From assembly GCF_016654115.1 (NCBI RefSeq), contig NZ_JAEQAZ010000001.1, positions 152,135 through 216,134 on the forward strand: 64,000 nucleotides of DNA, given 5' to 3'. The notes below the pieces were generated by a model. The model saw only the letters and a list, made by a program, of their open reading frames with translations. It searched no databases and was not told the DNA's origin. The stretch is from Streptomyces sp. MBT53. Lineage in GTDB: Bacteria > Actinomycetota > Actinomycetes > Streptomycetales > Streptomycetaceae. The position numbers were made by a program, and so were the translations under genes. Within the stretch, counting starts at the first letter, position 1, and each line of letters begins with the position of its first letter. Positions 41,647-51,503 of the stretch are shown one piece after another.

Positions 41647-43986
41647 ATGGAGCAGGCCTCCGCCGCGGCGGTCATCGATGCCCGGGGCATCGTGACGGGG
41701 TGGAGCGAGGGTGCCCGGACGCTGACGGGATACCCGGCCGAGGAGGCCGTGGGCCGGTCGGTGGCGGCACTGCTCGCCGAACCCCCCGCCGCCACGTCCG
41801 TGGCCGCACTGGCCGGCCCGGTGGTCCTACGACACCGGGACGGCTCCCCGCTCCCGCTCACCGTGCGGGCCTGCGCGCTGCTCGGCGCGGACGGCGCACC
41901 GGACGGATACGTCCTCACCGCCGAACCCCCGCCCGAACCCGGCCCCACCCTCGCCGAGCAGGCCTTCGAGCAGGCGTCGATGTCCCTGTCCGTCTTCGAC
42001 ACCGGGCAGCGCTATCTCCGCGTCAACGACGTCGCCTGCCGTGTGATGGGAGTCCCGGAGGACGTCCTGATCGGCCGGTTCTTCCCGGAGACCGTCGAGG
42101 ACGCCGAACACAGCCGGAGCTTCCTCCACAACCTGCGCCAGGTCGTCGAGACGGGCAGACCGGTCCGCTACGACAGCTGGGCGGGCGCCCCCGCCCTGAA
42201 CCGGGAGCACGCCTGGAGCATCGAGATGTGGCCGCTCAGGGATCCCTCCGGCGAGCTGACGGCGGTCGCCCTCGCGGCCTTCGACAGCACCGAGCAGTAC
42301 CTCGCCCGACAGCGGCTGGCCCTGCTGAACGAGGCGGCGACCTGCATCGGCACCACCCTCGACGTGGTGCGCACCGCCGAGGAACTGGTGGAGCTGCTGG
42401 TGCCCCGCTACGCCGACTTCGCCAGCGTCGACCTGCGGGACTGGGTGCTCGGCGCGGACGAACCGCCGACCGACCTGGGGGGCGAGGTCATCCTGCGCCG
42501 AGTCGCCCATGGGTCCGCCATCGAGGGCACGCCCGAGGCGGCGCTGCACCTGTCCGAGGCGGACGTCTACCCGCCGTACTCGCCGCCCGCGCGTGCGCTG
42601 AGGTCGGACCGGGCCGTCCTCAGCCAGGCGGGCGAACCCGACTTCGTCCGCTGGGTGGCGGAGCGCAACGCGCGCAGCCCCGCCGCGGCTTCGTACCGCA
42701 AGGGCGTCCACTCGATGATCGCGGTGCCGCTGCGGGCGCGCGGCACCACCCTCGGCGTCGCGGTGGGCGTCCGTATGGCGCACCCGGACGACTACGCGGA
42801 GGACGACGCCGTACTCGCCGAGGAGTTGGCCAGCCGGGCCGCCGTCTGCATCGACAACGCCCGCCGCTTCGCCCGCGAACGCAGCACGGCGCTGGCCCTG
42901 CAGCACACCCTGCTGCCCAGAGGCCTGCCCGGACAGGCCGCGGTCGAGGTGGCACACCGCTACCGGCCCTCCGGTTCGCTCGCGGGCATCGGCGGCGACT
43001 GGTTCGACGTGATCCCGCTGTCCGGCAGCCGAGTTGCCCTCGTCGTCGGTGACGTCGTCGGACACGGCATCGCCTCCTCGGCGACCATGGGCCGCCTCTG
43101 CACGGCCGTCCGCACGCTCGCCGACGTGGACCTCCCGCCCGACGAACTTCTCACCCACCTCGACGACTTGGTCACCCACCTCGCGACCGACGACACCGGC
43201 GACGAGGTCGCGGAACTCGGCGCGACCTGCCTCTACGCCGTCTACGACCCCGTCTCACGCCGCCTCACCATGGCCGCCGCCGGACATCCGCCGCCCGCCC
43301 TCGTCCTGCCCGACGGGACCGCGAGCCTCGTCTCCATGACGGCCGGACCACCGCTCGGAGTCGGCGGACTCCCTTTCGAGGCCGTCGAGTTGGAGCTGCC
43401 CGAGGGTGCCGTCGTCGCCCTGTACACGGACGGGCTGATCGAGGACCGGGACCGCGACGTCGACCACGCCACCGCCGAACTGTGCCGCGCGCTCACCGCC
43501 TCCGCCGAATCCCTGGACGCGCTGTGCGACTCGGTGCTGAAGGCCGTGATGCCGGAGGAACCGAGCGACGACGTGGCCCTGTTGCTGGCACGCACCCGCG
43601 CGCTGGGCGGCGACCGCGTCGCCACCTGGGACATCGAACCCGACCCCGAGCGCGTGGCCGGGGCCCGGCAGGCCGCCACCGACCAACTCGCCGCCTGGGG
43701 ACTGGAGGAGGAGGCCTTCGTCACCGAACTCGTCGTCAGCGAACTGGTCACCAACGCCATCCGCTACGGCCAACCGCCCATCCAACTCCGCCTGATCCGC
43801 GACCGCGCCCTCATCTGCGAGGTCTCCGACGGCAGTTCGACCTCACCGCATCTGCGCCGCGCCCACGCCTACGACGAGGGCGGACGCGGACTTCTTCTCG
43901 TCGCCCAGCTCACCCAGCGCTGGGGCAGCAGACAGACCGGCAGCGGCAAGACGATCTGGGCGGAGCAGCCGCTGCCGCCGGACTGA
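41647..43986 (+). CDS. PAS-PAS-GAF-SpoIIE phosphatase with C-terminal HATPase domain
   Basis: 779 residues from ATG 41647 (an ATG at 41614 is possible; neither has a strong ribosome site). Order: PAS 1 (about 5-95, GWSEGARTLTGYPAEEAVGR), PAS 2 (105-215, VFDTGQRYLRVNDVACRVMG), GAF (230-400), PP2C SpoIIE (420-630, GGDWFDVIPLSG and VVGDVVGHGI with metal aspartates, LYTDGLIEDR), and an anti-sigma HATPase (660-775, TELVVSELVTNAIRYG N-box and EGGRGLLLVAQL). Such proteins signal through anti-anti-sigma factors; one polypeptide can both dephosphorylate the antagonist and act as kinase. The input is unknown. Ends 8 bp from the convergent cupin gene. Confidence 0.9.
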   Translation: MEQASAAAVIDARGIVTGWSEGARTLTGYPAEEAVGRSVAALLAEPPAATSVAALAGPVVLRHRDGSPLPLTVRACALLGADGAPDGYVLTAEPPPEPGPTLAEQAFEQASMSLSVFDTGQRYLRVNDVACRVMGVPEDVLIGRFFPETVEDAEHSRSFLHNLRQVVETGRPVRYDSWAGAPALNREHAWSIEMWPLRDPSGELTAVALAAFDSTEQYLARQRLALLNEAATCIGTTLDVVRTAEELVELLVPRYADFASVDLRDWVLGADEPPTDLGGEVILRRVAHGSAIEGTPEAALHLSEADVYPPYSPPARALRSDRAVLSQAGEPDFVRWVAERNARSPAAASYRKGVHSMIAVPLRARGTTLGVAVGVRMAHPDDYAEDDAVLAEELASRAAVCIDNARRFARERSTALALQHTLLPRGLPGQAAVEVAHRYRPSGSLAGIGGDWFDVIPLSGSRVALVVGDVVGHGIASSATMGRLCTAVRTLADVDLPPDELLTHLDDLVTHLATDDTGDEVAELGATCLYAVYDPVSRRLTMAAAGHPPPALVLPDGTASLVSMTAGPPLGVGGLPFEAVELELPEGAVVALYTDGLIEDRDRDVDHATAELCRALTASAESLDALCDSVLKAVMPEEPSDDVALLLARTRALGGDRVATWDIEPDPERVAGARQAATDQLAAWGLEEEAFVTELVVSELVTNAIRYGQPPIQLRLIRDRALICEVSDGSSTSPHLRRAHAYDEGGRGLLLVAQLTQRWGSRQTGSGKTIWAEQPLPPD

Positions 43987-43994
43987 CGGGGGGC

Positions 43995-44432
43995 CTATTC
44001 GAAGGGGCAGCCGGGGTTCGGCGCGTCCTCGGAGAACGGCGATCCGTGCGGCAGGACGTACAGCACGTCCAGGACGAGCGGGGTCTTCCCCAGGTTGCGG
44101 CCGATGTGCACGTTGCCCGCCCCGGCCGGCTCCTGGATGGTGCTGCCCTTGCGGTAGACGCCGTCGGAGGCACAGCTGGAGTCGAAGTGGCTGAGCGTGC
44201 CCTCCTTGACGATTCCGTACAGGGGGCCGTCGTGGTAGTGCCAGCCGGTGGCCTGGCCGGGCGGGATGGTGATCTCGCGCACCGTGTAGTCGGTGTCGCC
44301 GATCGTGGTCTGGCTGATCAGCTTGGCGGTGACGCCGGGCCCGGCGGGGGTCGCCTGGGCGACGGTGCCGCCGGCCAGCAGGGCGGCGGTGGCCACCGCT
44401 CCGGTCACGGCGGTACGGAACGCGTTGCGCAT
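43995..44432 (-). CDS. Secreted cupin-domain protein
   Basis: 145 residues. N-terminal signal peptide MRNAFRTAVTGAVATAALLAG with a likely AQA cleavage near residue 27. The small barrel has GWHYHDGPLYGIVKEG (metal-type HxH) and NVHIGRNLGKTPLVLDVLYVLP. Two cysteines, SSCASD and PGCPFE, could form a disulfide. Resembles extracellular cupins of unknown role. ATG 44432 follows GGAAGG. Confidence 0.85.
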   Translation of the reverse strand: MRNAFRTAVTGAVATAALLAGGTVAQATPAGPGVTAKLISQTTIGDTDYTVREITIPPGQATGWHYHDGPLYGIVKEGTLSHFDSSCASDGVYRKGSTIQEPAGAGNVHIGRNLGKTPLVLDVLYVLPHGSPFSEDAPNPGCPFE

Positions 44433-44530
44433 ACGAGGGCCTTCCGGTGAGATCGTGAGCCTCCGCCGTGAACATAGAGGCAGGGAAGGCGAGTTGGGGG
44501 TGGGAACACGCAACTTCCACCCCCGGATTC

Positions 44531-45361
44531 TCAGAATTCCTCGTGCGTTTCCGGGTCCCCGCCCAGTCGCTGCGGGGCGTGGTCGGAGAGGGCGGCGAGC
44601 TGGGCCGGGCCGAGTTCGAACCCGAAGATGTCGAGATTGGCGCGCTGCCGGTCCGGGTCGGCCGACTTGGGGATCGGGACGGCCCCGAGCTGGGTGTGCC
44701 AGCGCAGCACCACCTGTCCCGGGGTGACACCGAAGGCCTCCGCGACCGTCACGACGGTCGGGTCGTCGAGCAGCGCGGAACCGCGCCCGAGAGGGCTCCA
44801 GCTCTCGGTGAGAACGCCCTTCTCGGCACCGAAGGCACGCAGTTCGTCCTGCGGGAACAGCGGATGCAGCTCGATCTGGTTGACCGAGGGCAGTACGCCG
44901 GTCTCCTTCTCCAGCCGCTCGATGTGCCCGGGCGTGAAGTTGGAGACACCGATCGACCGGACGAGACCCTCCTCGCGGAGCTTGATCATCGCCTTCCACG
45001 AATCGACGTACTTGCCGACGCGGGGCAGCGGCCAGTGGATCAGATACAGGTCCACGTACTCGACGCCCAGCCGCGCCCGGGACTCCTCGAAGGACGCGAG
45101 GGTCTCGTCGTAGCCGTGGTGGCGGCCGGGCAGCTTCGTCGTCACGACGATCTCCTCGCGCGGCACACCGCTGCGGGCGACGCCCCGGCCGACGCCGGTC
45201 TCGTTGCGGTAGTTCGTCGCCGTGTCCACCAGGCGATAGCCCATGCGCAACGCGCCGTCGACGGCCTCCTCGGCCGTCGCGTCGTCCATCGGCCAGGTGC
45301 CCAGGCCGATGGCGGGGAGCTGCGTTCCGTCGTTGAGCGTGTGCGTCGGGATGCTGATCAC
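44531..45361 (-). CDS. Aldo/keto reductase
   Basis: 276 residues from GTG 45361 (GGAAGG upstream). Complete AKR active site: GYRLVDTATNYRNE (Asp and Tyr), VTTKLPG (Lys) and YLIHWPLP (His), with NADPH-binding SIGVSNF, NQIELHP and IPKSADPDRQRANLDIF. Like the 2,5-diketo-gluconate reductase group that reduces aldehydes and ketones. Divergent from the TauD-like gene. Confidence 0.93.
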   Translation of the reverse strand: MISIPTHTLNDGTQLPAIGLGTWPMDDATAEEAVDGALRMGYRLVDTATNYRNETGVGRGVARSGVPREEIVVTTKLPGRHHGYDETLASFEESRARLGVEYVDLYLIHWPLPRVGKYVDSWKAMIKLREEGLVRSIGVSNFTPGHIERLEKETGVLPSVNQIELHPLFPQDELRAFGAEKGVLTESWSPLGRGSALLDDPTVVTVAEAFGVTPGQVVLRWHTQLGAVPIPKSADPDRQRANLDIFGFELGPAQLAALSDHAPQRLGGDPETHEEF

Positions 45362-45520
45362 GGTCGACCTTCCCTTGACTGTGCGGTACAGCCAGTATGG
45401 GCGTCCGGGAGCCCTGTCGCCTCGTGCGGTGATCGCTGTCACGATCTTCTTGAACCCGGTACGACCTGGGTACGAGCCGGTGGGCACGACCGACCGAGCA
45501 GGTACGACGACGGAGCGCGC

Positions 45521-46495
45521 ATGACGAAGGACAGCGGTACGACGGACGACGCGGTGCGGGTGGACGGCATGGAGGTGAAGCCGGCCGCCGGGCACATCGG
45601 GGCCGAGATCACCGGTGTCGATCTGGCCGGGGAACTCGACGACGCCGTGGTGGCCGCGATCCGGGCGGCGGTGCTGCGCTGGAAGGTCGTGTTCTTCCGG
45701 GACCAACGACTCGATCACGCGGAGCATGTGGCGTTCGCGTGCCGCTTCGGCGAACCAGTCGTGCTCGGGCGGCGCGGCAGCGCCTCACCGGCCGGCTTCC
45801 CCGAGGTCGAAACCACCGCCGACCGGCTGGAGTTGGGCGGCCGGTTCGGCATGGAGCACGAGGAGTGGCTGGAGCGCCGCCGGCACACCCTGCTGCGCGG
45901 CTGGCACTGCGACCACGGCGCCCGCATCGACCCGCCGGCCGCGACGATCCTGCGCGCGGAGACCGTCCCGCCGTACGGCGGTGACACCACCTGGTCGAAC
46001 CTGGCCGCCGCCTACGCCGGACTGTCGCAGCCGGTACGGGAGTTCGTGGACGGACTGCGTGCCGAGCACCGGCTCGGCGTCGGCTACCAGCCGCGGCCCG
46101 GCGACGACGCGTACGTCCGTCATCTGCTGGACCACCAGGTCGCCTCGGTGCATCCGCTGGTGCGGGTGCATCCCGAGACGGGGGAGCGGGTGCTGTTCGT
46201 CAACGGCTACTACCTGGAGCAGATCACCGACATCTCCCGCGCGGAGAGCGCCGCGATTTTGGAACTGCTGCTCGCGCAGGCGACCCGGCCCGAGTACACC
46301 GTCCGCTTCCGCTGGGAGCCGGGCAGCGTGGCCTTCTGGGACAACCGGGCCACCATCCACCTCGCCCCCAGCGACAACGCCCACCTCGGCTTCCCCCGGA
46401 CCATGCACCGGGTGATGCTCACCGGCGACATACCGGTGGGCGTCGACGGGAAGCCGTCGGAGCCGATCGTGGGCACCGAGCCCGGCCGCTGGTGA
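45521..46495 (+). CDS. TauD/TfdA-family Fe(II)/2-oxoglutarate dioxygenase
   Basis: 324 residues. Iron ligands: HxD in RGWHCDHGARIDPP near residue 130 and the distal His in DNRATIHLAPSD, with the 2-oxoglutarate Arg in MHRVML. VVFFRDQRLDHAEHVAFACRFGE is typical of TfdA/TauD. GGDTTWSNLAAAY is also typical. Substrates are sulfonates, aryloxyacids or others. No sulfonate transporter is near, so a specific substrate is not assigned. Confidence 0.9.
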   Translation: MTKDSGTTDDAVRVDGMEVKPAAGHIGAEITGVDLAGELDDAVVAAIRAAVLRWKVVFFRDQRLDHAEHVAFACRFGEPVVLGRRGSASPAGFPEVETTADRLELGGRFGMEHEEWLERRRHTLLRGWHCDHGARIDPPAATILRAETVPPYGGDTTWSNLAAAYAGLSQPVREFVDGLRAEHRLGVGYQPRPGDDAYVRHLLDHQVASVHPLVRVHPETGERVLFVNGYYLEQITDISRAESAAILELLLAQATRPEYTVRFRWEPGSVAFWDNRATIHLAPSDNAHLGFPRTMHRVMLTGDIPVGVDGKPSEPIVGTEPGRW

Positions 46496-46503
46496 GACCG
46501 GGG

Positions 46504-47532
46504 TCAGGCGGTGGGCTGCCAGCCGAGTGCCGGTCCCAGCTTTGTCGCCATGTCCGTGAGGATCTGCACGTAGTCCTCGTGCTCGAAGGTGAACGGCAGC
46601 GCGAACGCCACCTCGTCGATCTCCCTGAACGCGGCGTGCGCGCCCAGGAGTTCGGCGATCTCCTCCGAGGTGCCGACGATGTCCGGCGCGAACATCAGCC
46701 GGGCCGGGCCCTGCGGTGACGTCGTACGGGGAGTGCGCCTGCGGGCGAACTCCTCGTACTTCGCCCGCTGTTCGGGCGACGCGGAGTCGGTGGGGATCAC
46801 GACCAGCCCCTGGGAGACGCGAGCGGCCTCCCCGTCCGGGTGGTGGGCGCGGAACGTACGGACGTGGGAGAGCTGGATCTCCGCGAAGTCCCTTGACTCG
46901 TCCGGCCCTTCGGCCTTGACGACACTGCTCGTCAGGAAGTTCATGCCGTGCTCGCCGGCCCACTTCGCCGAACTCGCGCTGCCCCCGCCGTACCAGAGAC
47001 GACGGCCCAGACCGGGAGAGTGCGGTTGCACCCGGTCGGAGAACACCTCGAAGCCCTCGACGCCGCTGAAGTCGGTGGCCGGCTTGCCGCGCACGAAGTC
47101 CACGAGCCGCCGCACCCGCTCGTAGCTGAAGTCCTCGGCGTCGGCCGTGTCGGGGTACAGCGCTTCCTTGACCTGGTCGTAGTGCATCGGCGGGCCGACG
47201 CTGACGCCCGGGTTGATCCTGCCCCCGGAGAGGATGTCGACGGTGGCCAGGTCCTCCGCGAGCCGCAGCGGGTTCTCCCAGCCCAGCGGGATCACCGCGG
47301 TGCCGAGTTCGATACGGCTGGTGCGCTGCGAGGCCGCCGCCATGATCGCGACGGGGGAGGAGATGCCGTACTGGAGATGGCGGTGGCGCAGCCAGGCGCT
47401 GTCGAAGCCGAGGCGCTCGCCGAGTTCGATGATCTCCAGCGTCGACTCGTGGCCCCGGCGCGGATCGGCCTCGTCGAAGAGACCGATCGTGAGGAAGCCC
47501 AGCTTCCGCAGCGGGCGTGAGGTGGGCGGCAC
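46504..47532 (-). CDS. LLM-class flavin-dependent monooxygenase
   Basis: 342 residues, GTG 47532 after GGAGGAG. Luciferase-like alpha/beta barrel with LGFDSAWLRHRHLQYGISSP, RIELGTAVIPLGWENP and ATVDILSGGRINPGVSVG, which places it with FMN-dependent alkanal-monooxygenase-like proteins, distinct from the F420-type LLM at 6566. Contains LWYGGGSASSAKWAGEHGMNF. Tail-to-tail with TauD at 46495. Confidence 0.88.
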   Translation of the reverse strand: MPPTSRPLRKLGFLTIGLFDEADPRRGHESTLEIIELGERLGFDSAWLRHRHLQYGISSPVAIMAAASQRTSRIELGTAVIPLGWENPLRLAEDLATVDILSGGRINPGVSVGPPMHYDQVKEALYPDTADAEDFSYERVRRLVDFVRGKPATDFSGVEGFEVFSDRVQPHSPGLGRRLWYGGGSASSAKWAGEHGMNFLTSSVVKAEGPDESRDFAEIQLSHVRTFRAHHPDGEAARVSQGLVVIPTDSASPEQRAKYEEFARRRTPRTTSPQGPARLMFAPDIVGTSEEIAELLGAHAAFREIDEVAFALPFTFEHEDYVQILTDMATKLGPALGWQPTA

Positions 47533-47604
47533 GGGCTCCTCCGGCGGTCGTACGTCAGTTCTGTTCTGTCCCGATTGTGGCAGGTGAACGTTGCGGGCGT
47601 GTGA

Positions 47605-49113
47605 TCAGCGCAGCGGGATGGTGATTTCGTCCTCGACGGGAGGGTCGATCTCCTGGGCACGGTTGCCCGTGGCCGCGAAGCAGCGCAGCCGGACCGCCTC
47701 CGGAGTGACGTCCAGCCGCAGGAAGCACTTGAAGAACGGCGGGCTGTACGTCACCGAGCTGGGCGAGAAGAGCTGCGTGTAGATCTTGCGCACCGGGAGC
47801 CGGAATCGGGAGGTGCGGTCCGGGCGGCCGCCCGCGCCCAGCAGACTGGCGACCAGCCGGATGCGGCGGGTGATGCGGACCGGCGGGCCCGGGGTGCGGG
47901 TCGGCGGGATCCCGAGGCGCTCGCAGATCACGGCCGACGCCTCGGCCTCGGTGAGGGTGAAGAAGCGGCTCAGGTGCAGTCGGCGCCCGTACAGCCTGCT
48001 GTAGAAGGCCAGGGAGTCGCCGCGCAGCGGATAGCAGCGGAAGTCCCGCTCGGTGACGCCCGCGATGTCGACGCGCGGGACGGTGTGGGTCGCGTGCATG
48101 AACGCGCCGCCGCCGCCCGAGACCACGTACTGAAGCGTGCGCCCGTCGTCCAACCGCACCGGATAGCGCTGGTAGTTGTGGATGTCGCCGCCGATCGCCG
48201 CCACGAAGTGGTGGTCCGGATCGCGGACGATGTCGTCGACCGTGCCGCCGCCGTCGATGGCACAGGGGTCGTACTTGCCGTCCACGTACAGCGGCGAGCC
48301 CGTGACGAGGATCTTCGGCGTCGGCCCCTTCGCCACCTCCCGCAGCCAGGCGCCCTGTTCGGCGTCGATCGTGCCCAACAGGCCGGTGTCGATACCGATG
48401 ATCCGCACCGGTCCCGCGTCGATCGCCCAGTACGGGCCCGGCTGGACGGCCTGTTGGAGCGGGGAGGAACGCAACTCCCGTTCCTTGTCCAGGTGTTCGC
48501 CGTCGGCCGGGCGGGGGTGGTGCCACAGCAGCGAGCGCCACCAGGCCCGGGTCAGGGGGCGCGGCTTCGACGCGGGTGCGGGCAGCGCGGGCGCGTCGTC
48601 GCAGAAGACGCGCATGAAGCCGCCGAGGCCTTCGTACCAGTCGTGGTTGCCGGGTATCGCGTAGATGGGCGCCGGATAGTCCTGGTACGGGCGGAAGAAC
48701 TTGCTGCCGTAGTCGTCCGCGGTGCCGACGGGATAGATCACGTCGCTGGTGATGACCGCGAAGTCCGTCCCCTGACCGACCTTCAGAAACCCTGGCACGA
48801 CGGCGTATTGGGGATCGTCGCCCTCGCCCGTGTCACCGATCACCATGAAGGAGAAGGTGTCCGCGTCGTCGCGCCGGATCACCTTGTCGGCGGGGGCGCC
48901 AGCGGCCGTGCGCTGCGCGACCCAGCGGCTGCGGGTGTCGCCGGTCGGGTCCCCGAACCAGGAGGCCAGCACACCGTTGCGCGCCGCCCACAGGGTCTTC
49001 GGATTCAGCCACGAGACCTTCTGGACGTGGGTCGGCATGAGTTGCTGGTACGCGCCGCGTTCCGTGGATCCCCAACCGGCGCCTTCGGCGGTATCGCGTG
49101 AAGATTCAGACAC
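47605..49113 (-). CDS. Metallophosphoesterase (calcineurin-like)
   Basis: 502 residues from GTG 49113; ATG 49137 is an alternative. Metal motifs in order: FMVIGDTGEGD (D-x-D/G group) near residue 90, IPGNHDWYEG, and GGDIHNYQRYPV. C-terminal ~120 residues are a beta-rich extra domain that ends PPVEDEITIPLR. No signal peptide. Streptomyces carry several of these of unknown physiological role. Divergent from the zincin protease at 49202. Confidence 0.88.
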   Translation of the reverse strand: MSESSRDTAEGAGWGSTERGAYQQLMPTHVQKVSWLNPKTLWAARNGVLASWFGDPTGDTRSRWVAQRTAAGAPADKVIRRDDADTFSFMVIGDTGEGDDPQYAVVPGFLKVGQGTDFAVITSDVIYPVGTADDYGSKFFRPYQDYPAPIYAIPGNHDWYEGLGGFMRVFCDDAPALPAPASKPRPLTRAWWRSLLWHHPRPADGEHLDKERELRSSPLQQAVQPGPYWAIDAGPVRIIGIDTGLLGTIDAEQGAWLREVAKGPTPKILVTGSPLYVDGKYDPCAIDGGGTVDDIVRDPDHHFVAAIGGDIHNYQRYPVRLDDGRTLQYVVSGGGGAFMHATHTVPRVDIAGVTERDFRCYPLRGDSLAFYSRLYGRRLHLSRFFTLTEAEASAVICERLGIPPTRTPGPPVRITRRIRLVASLLGAGGRPDRTSRFRLPVRKIYTQLFSPSSVTYSPPFFKCFLRLDVTPEAVRLRCFAATGNRAQEIDPPVEDEITIPLR

Positions 49114-49201
49114 CGGCGAACCGTAACAACGAGCCATGGCGGGGCGAGAGGCGGGGGCCTGGCAACATCAACTCGACGACGCTCGACCGAAAGGCCCCCG
49201 C

Positions 49202-51496
49202 ATGTCCGGCGAAGCCGACTTCATCGATCTGCTCCCCGACCCCGAACTCCGGTCGGACCGGCTGCTGTTGGGCATCCGCCACTTCGACGAACCCTTCCTG
49301 GTCACCGTCTCCCTCTCCCAGGGCCTCGGCTCCAGCGACCTGTGGCTGGACCGGGGCAGGGCGGGCAAGGCGCGGCTCGCGGAGTTCCGCCGGATCGGCG
49401 ACCGGGTCCTGTTCGCCGTCCGCAACAAGCACTTCCTCACCTCCGGCGACGAGGCCGCCGTACGTGCCGGGGACGAGTCGTTCGCGCTGTCCGTGGTGTG
49501 GAGCGGGCCCGTGCTGCGGGAGGAGAACGGGGCGGTGGTCGTCGACGCGACCGGCCTGGTCGTCGCCGACCACGACCGGGTCGCCGAGCATCTGCACGCA
49601 CACGAGCAGGGCGACTACACCATCGACGAGTCCGCGAGCCTCCCGCTCGTCGCCGACAGCCGCACCGGGCCGCGCGCCGTCCGGCTGCCCGCACTCCTCA
49701 CCTTCCGGGGTCCCGGCCGCGGCCGGTCGGTCCAGGCCGTGGCCGCCGACCCGCGCGCGATCACCGTCGTCCAGCAGCTCAACCTGATGCGGCTGCCCGC
49801 CACCCCGCTGCCCGTCCGCCGCTACCACCCCGCCTCGGGCGGCTACGGCATCGGCTACGCCGACCACGGCCTCGTCGGCCGGGTGGGCACCCAGGTCAGG
49901 TTCCAGCCCCGCTTCCGCGCGGAGCCCGGCGGCGACCCGATCGTCTTCCAGGTCGACCCGGCCGTCCCGGAACCCTTCCGCTCGGCGGTCGTCGAGGGCG
50001 GCAACTGGTGGCAGCGGGCCTTCGCCCGGATCGGCCTCCCGGACGCCTACCGGGTCGAGGCCGGTGGCGCCGACTTCGACCCCTACGACCCCGACGTCAA
50101 CGGCGTCGTCTGGGTGCACCGGGCCGGCCGCGGCTGGTCCCTCGGACAGGGGCTCACCGACCCGCGCACCGGCGAGATCCTGCACGCCCGGGTACGGCTC
50201 GGTTCCCAGCGCGTCGAGCAGGTCCGCGCGCTCGGCGAGGCCCTGCTCGCCCCTTACGGCCGCCCGGACGAGGCCGAACGGCTCGCCGCCGTCGAGGAGT
50301 TGGTGCTCGCCCGGCTGCGCCAGCTGGCCGCGCACGAGATCGGCCACGCGCTCGGTTTCATGCACAACTTCGCCGGTACGGGCCACCCCGAACCGTCCGT
50401 CATGGACTACCCGCACGCCCGCATCCGCGTCACCGAGGAGGGCGAACTCGACCTCTCCGCCGCCTACGGCACCGAACTCGGGCCGTGGGACCACTACTTG
50501 GTCGCGCACGCCTACGCGCGGTTCGGCGAGGATGACGGCGACGAGGACACCGCGCTCGCCGTACTCCGCCGCGAAGCCGCCGAGGCCGGTCTCACCTACG
50601 TCTCCGACGAGGACGCCCAGGGTCCGCACGCCGCGCACGCCGACGCCGTGCCCTGGGTCGGCGGAGCGGACGCCCTGCGGGCGCTGGAGACGATGCTGCG
50701 GGTCCGCCGTATCGCCCTGGACGGATTCTCCCGCGGAGTGCTGCCGCCCGACCGGCAGACCGGTGAACTGGAGGAACGCGCCGCGCTGTTGCACCTCCTG
50801 CACCGGCATGAAGTGGCGGCCGTGGCCCGGCTGGTGGGCGGAGTGCGCTACGCGTACGGCCTCGCCGGCGAGGCAGGCCGGGGCGCGGAAGCCGTCGACG
50901 CGGCCACTCAGCACACGGCGCTGACCCGACTCGCCGAGCTCCTGCGCGCCGAACAACTCGCCCTGCCGCACACGGTGTTGGACACCCTCACCCCGCCCGC
51001 GATCCGCTACGGCCGGACGGAGCAGTACCTCGACACGGGCGCCGGACGGATCTTCGACCCCTTCGAGGCCGTACGGGCCGCGACCGCCCTGGTGACCCAG
51101 CAGTTGCTGGACCCGGCCCGGCTCAACCGGGTTGCCTGGCAGCACGCGGCCGACCCTGCCGTACCCGGTGTCGTCGACATCGTGGACGCGCTCCTCGCCG
51201 CGACCTGGCTCCGTAGCGACCCGGTACTCGGCGAGCTGCCCGGCGGGGCCGCCGTGCAGCACACGGCGGACTGGACCCTCCTGAACCATCTGCTGACGCT
51301 GCTCGACGACACCGCGCTGCATACTCCGGTGCGGATGTCGTTGCGCGGTGCCGTGCGGCGGCTCGCGACGGAGCTGCGCTGCCAGGGCGACGAACAGGCC
51401 CGTGAGGCAGGGGAGTTGATCCGCGACTACCTCGCCGACCCCGGCGCGGTACGGCTCGATCCACTGCCCCGGGTGCCGCCGGGCGCGCCCAACTGA
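49202..51496 (+). CDS. Large zincin-type metalloprotease (DUF5117/DUF4953 family)
   Basis: 764 residues from ATG 49202. The catalytic site AAHEIGHALGFMHNF near residue 380 is an HExxHxxGxxH zinc motif. Before it, RRYHPASGGYGIGYADHG and GNWWQRAFARIGLPDAYRVE are characteristic of the DUF5117 plus DUF4953 architecture; after it, PSVMDYPHARIRV and GPWDHYLVAHAYARF. No signal peptide is visible, so it is probably cytoplasmic. Substrate not known. Confidence 0.87.
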   Translation: MSGEADFIDLLPDPELRSDRLLLGIRHFDEPFLVTVSLSQGLGSSDLWLDRGRAGKARLAEFRRIGDRVLFAVRNKHFLTSGDEAAVRAGDESFALSVVWSGPVLREENGAVVVDATGLVVADHDRVAEHLHAHEQGDYTIDESASLPLVADSRTGPRAVRLPALLTFRGPGRGRSVQAVAADPRAITVVQQLNLMRLPATPLPVRRYHPASGGYGIGYADHGLVGRVGTQVRFQPRFRAEPGGDPIVFQVDPAVPEPFRSAVVEGGNWWQRAFARIGLPDAYRVEAGGADFDPYDPDVNGVVWVHRAGRGWSLGQGLTDPRTGEILHARVRLGSQRVEQVRALGEALLAPYGRPDEAERLAAVEELVLARLRQLAAHEIGHALGFMHNFAGTGHPEPSVMDYPHARIRVTEEGELDLSAAYGTELGPWDHYLVAHAYARFGEDDGDEDTALAVLRREAAEAGLTYVSDEDAQGPHAAHADAVPWVGGADALRALETMLRVRRIALDGFSRGVLPPDRQTGELEERAALLHLLHRHEVAAVARLVGGVRYAYGLAGEAGRGAEAVDAATQHTALTRLAELLRAEQLALPHTVLDTLTPPAIRYGRTEQYLDTGAGRIFDPFEAVRAATALVTQQLLDPARLNRVAWQHAADPAVPGVVDIVDALLAATWLRSDPVLGELPGGAAVQHTADWTLLNHLLTLLDDTALHTPVRMSLRGAVRRLATELRCQGDEQAREAGELIRDYLADPGAVRLDPLPRVPPGAPN

Positions 51497-51503
51497 GGCG
51501 CCG

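Noticed and set aside
44523..44535. GATTCTCAGAATT as another copy of the regulon palindrome
   Set aside because: The arms are in the reverse order (ATTCTC before GAAT), there is no 3-bp spaced GAGAAT-ATTCTC, and it lies inside the 3' end of an aldo/keto reductase gene.
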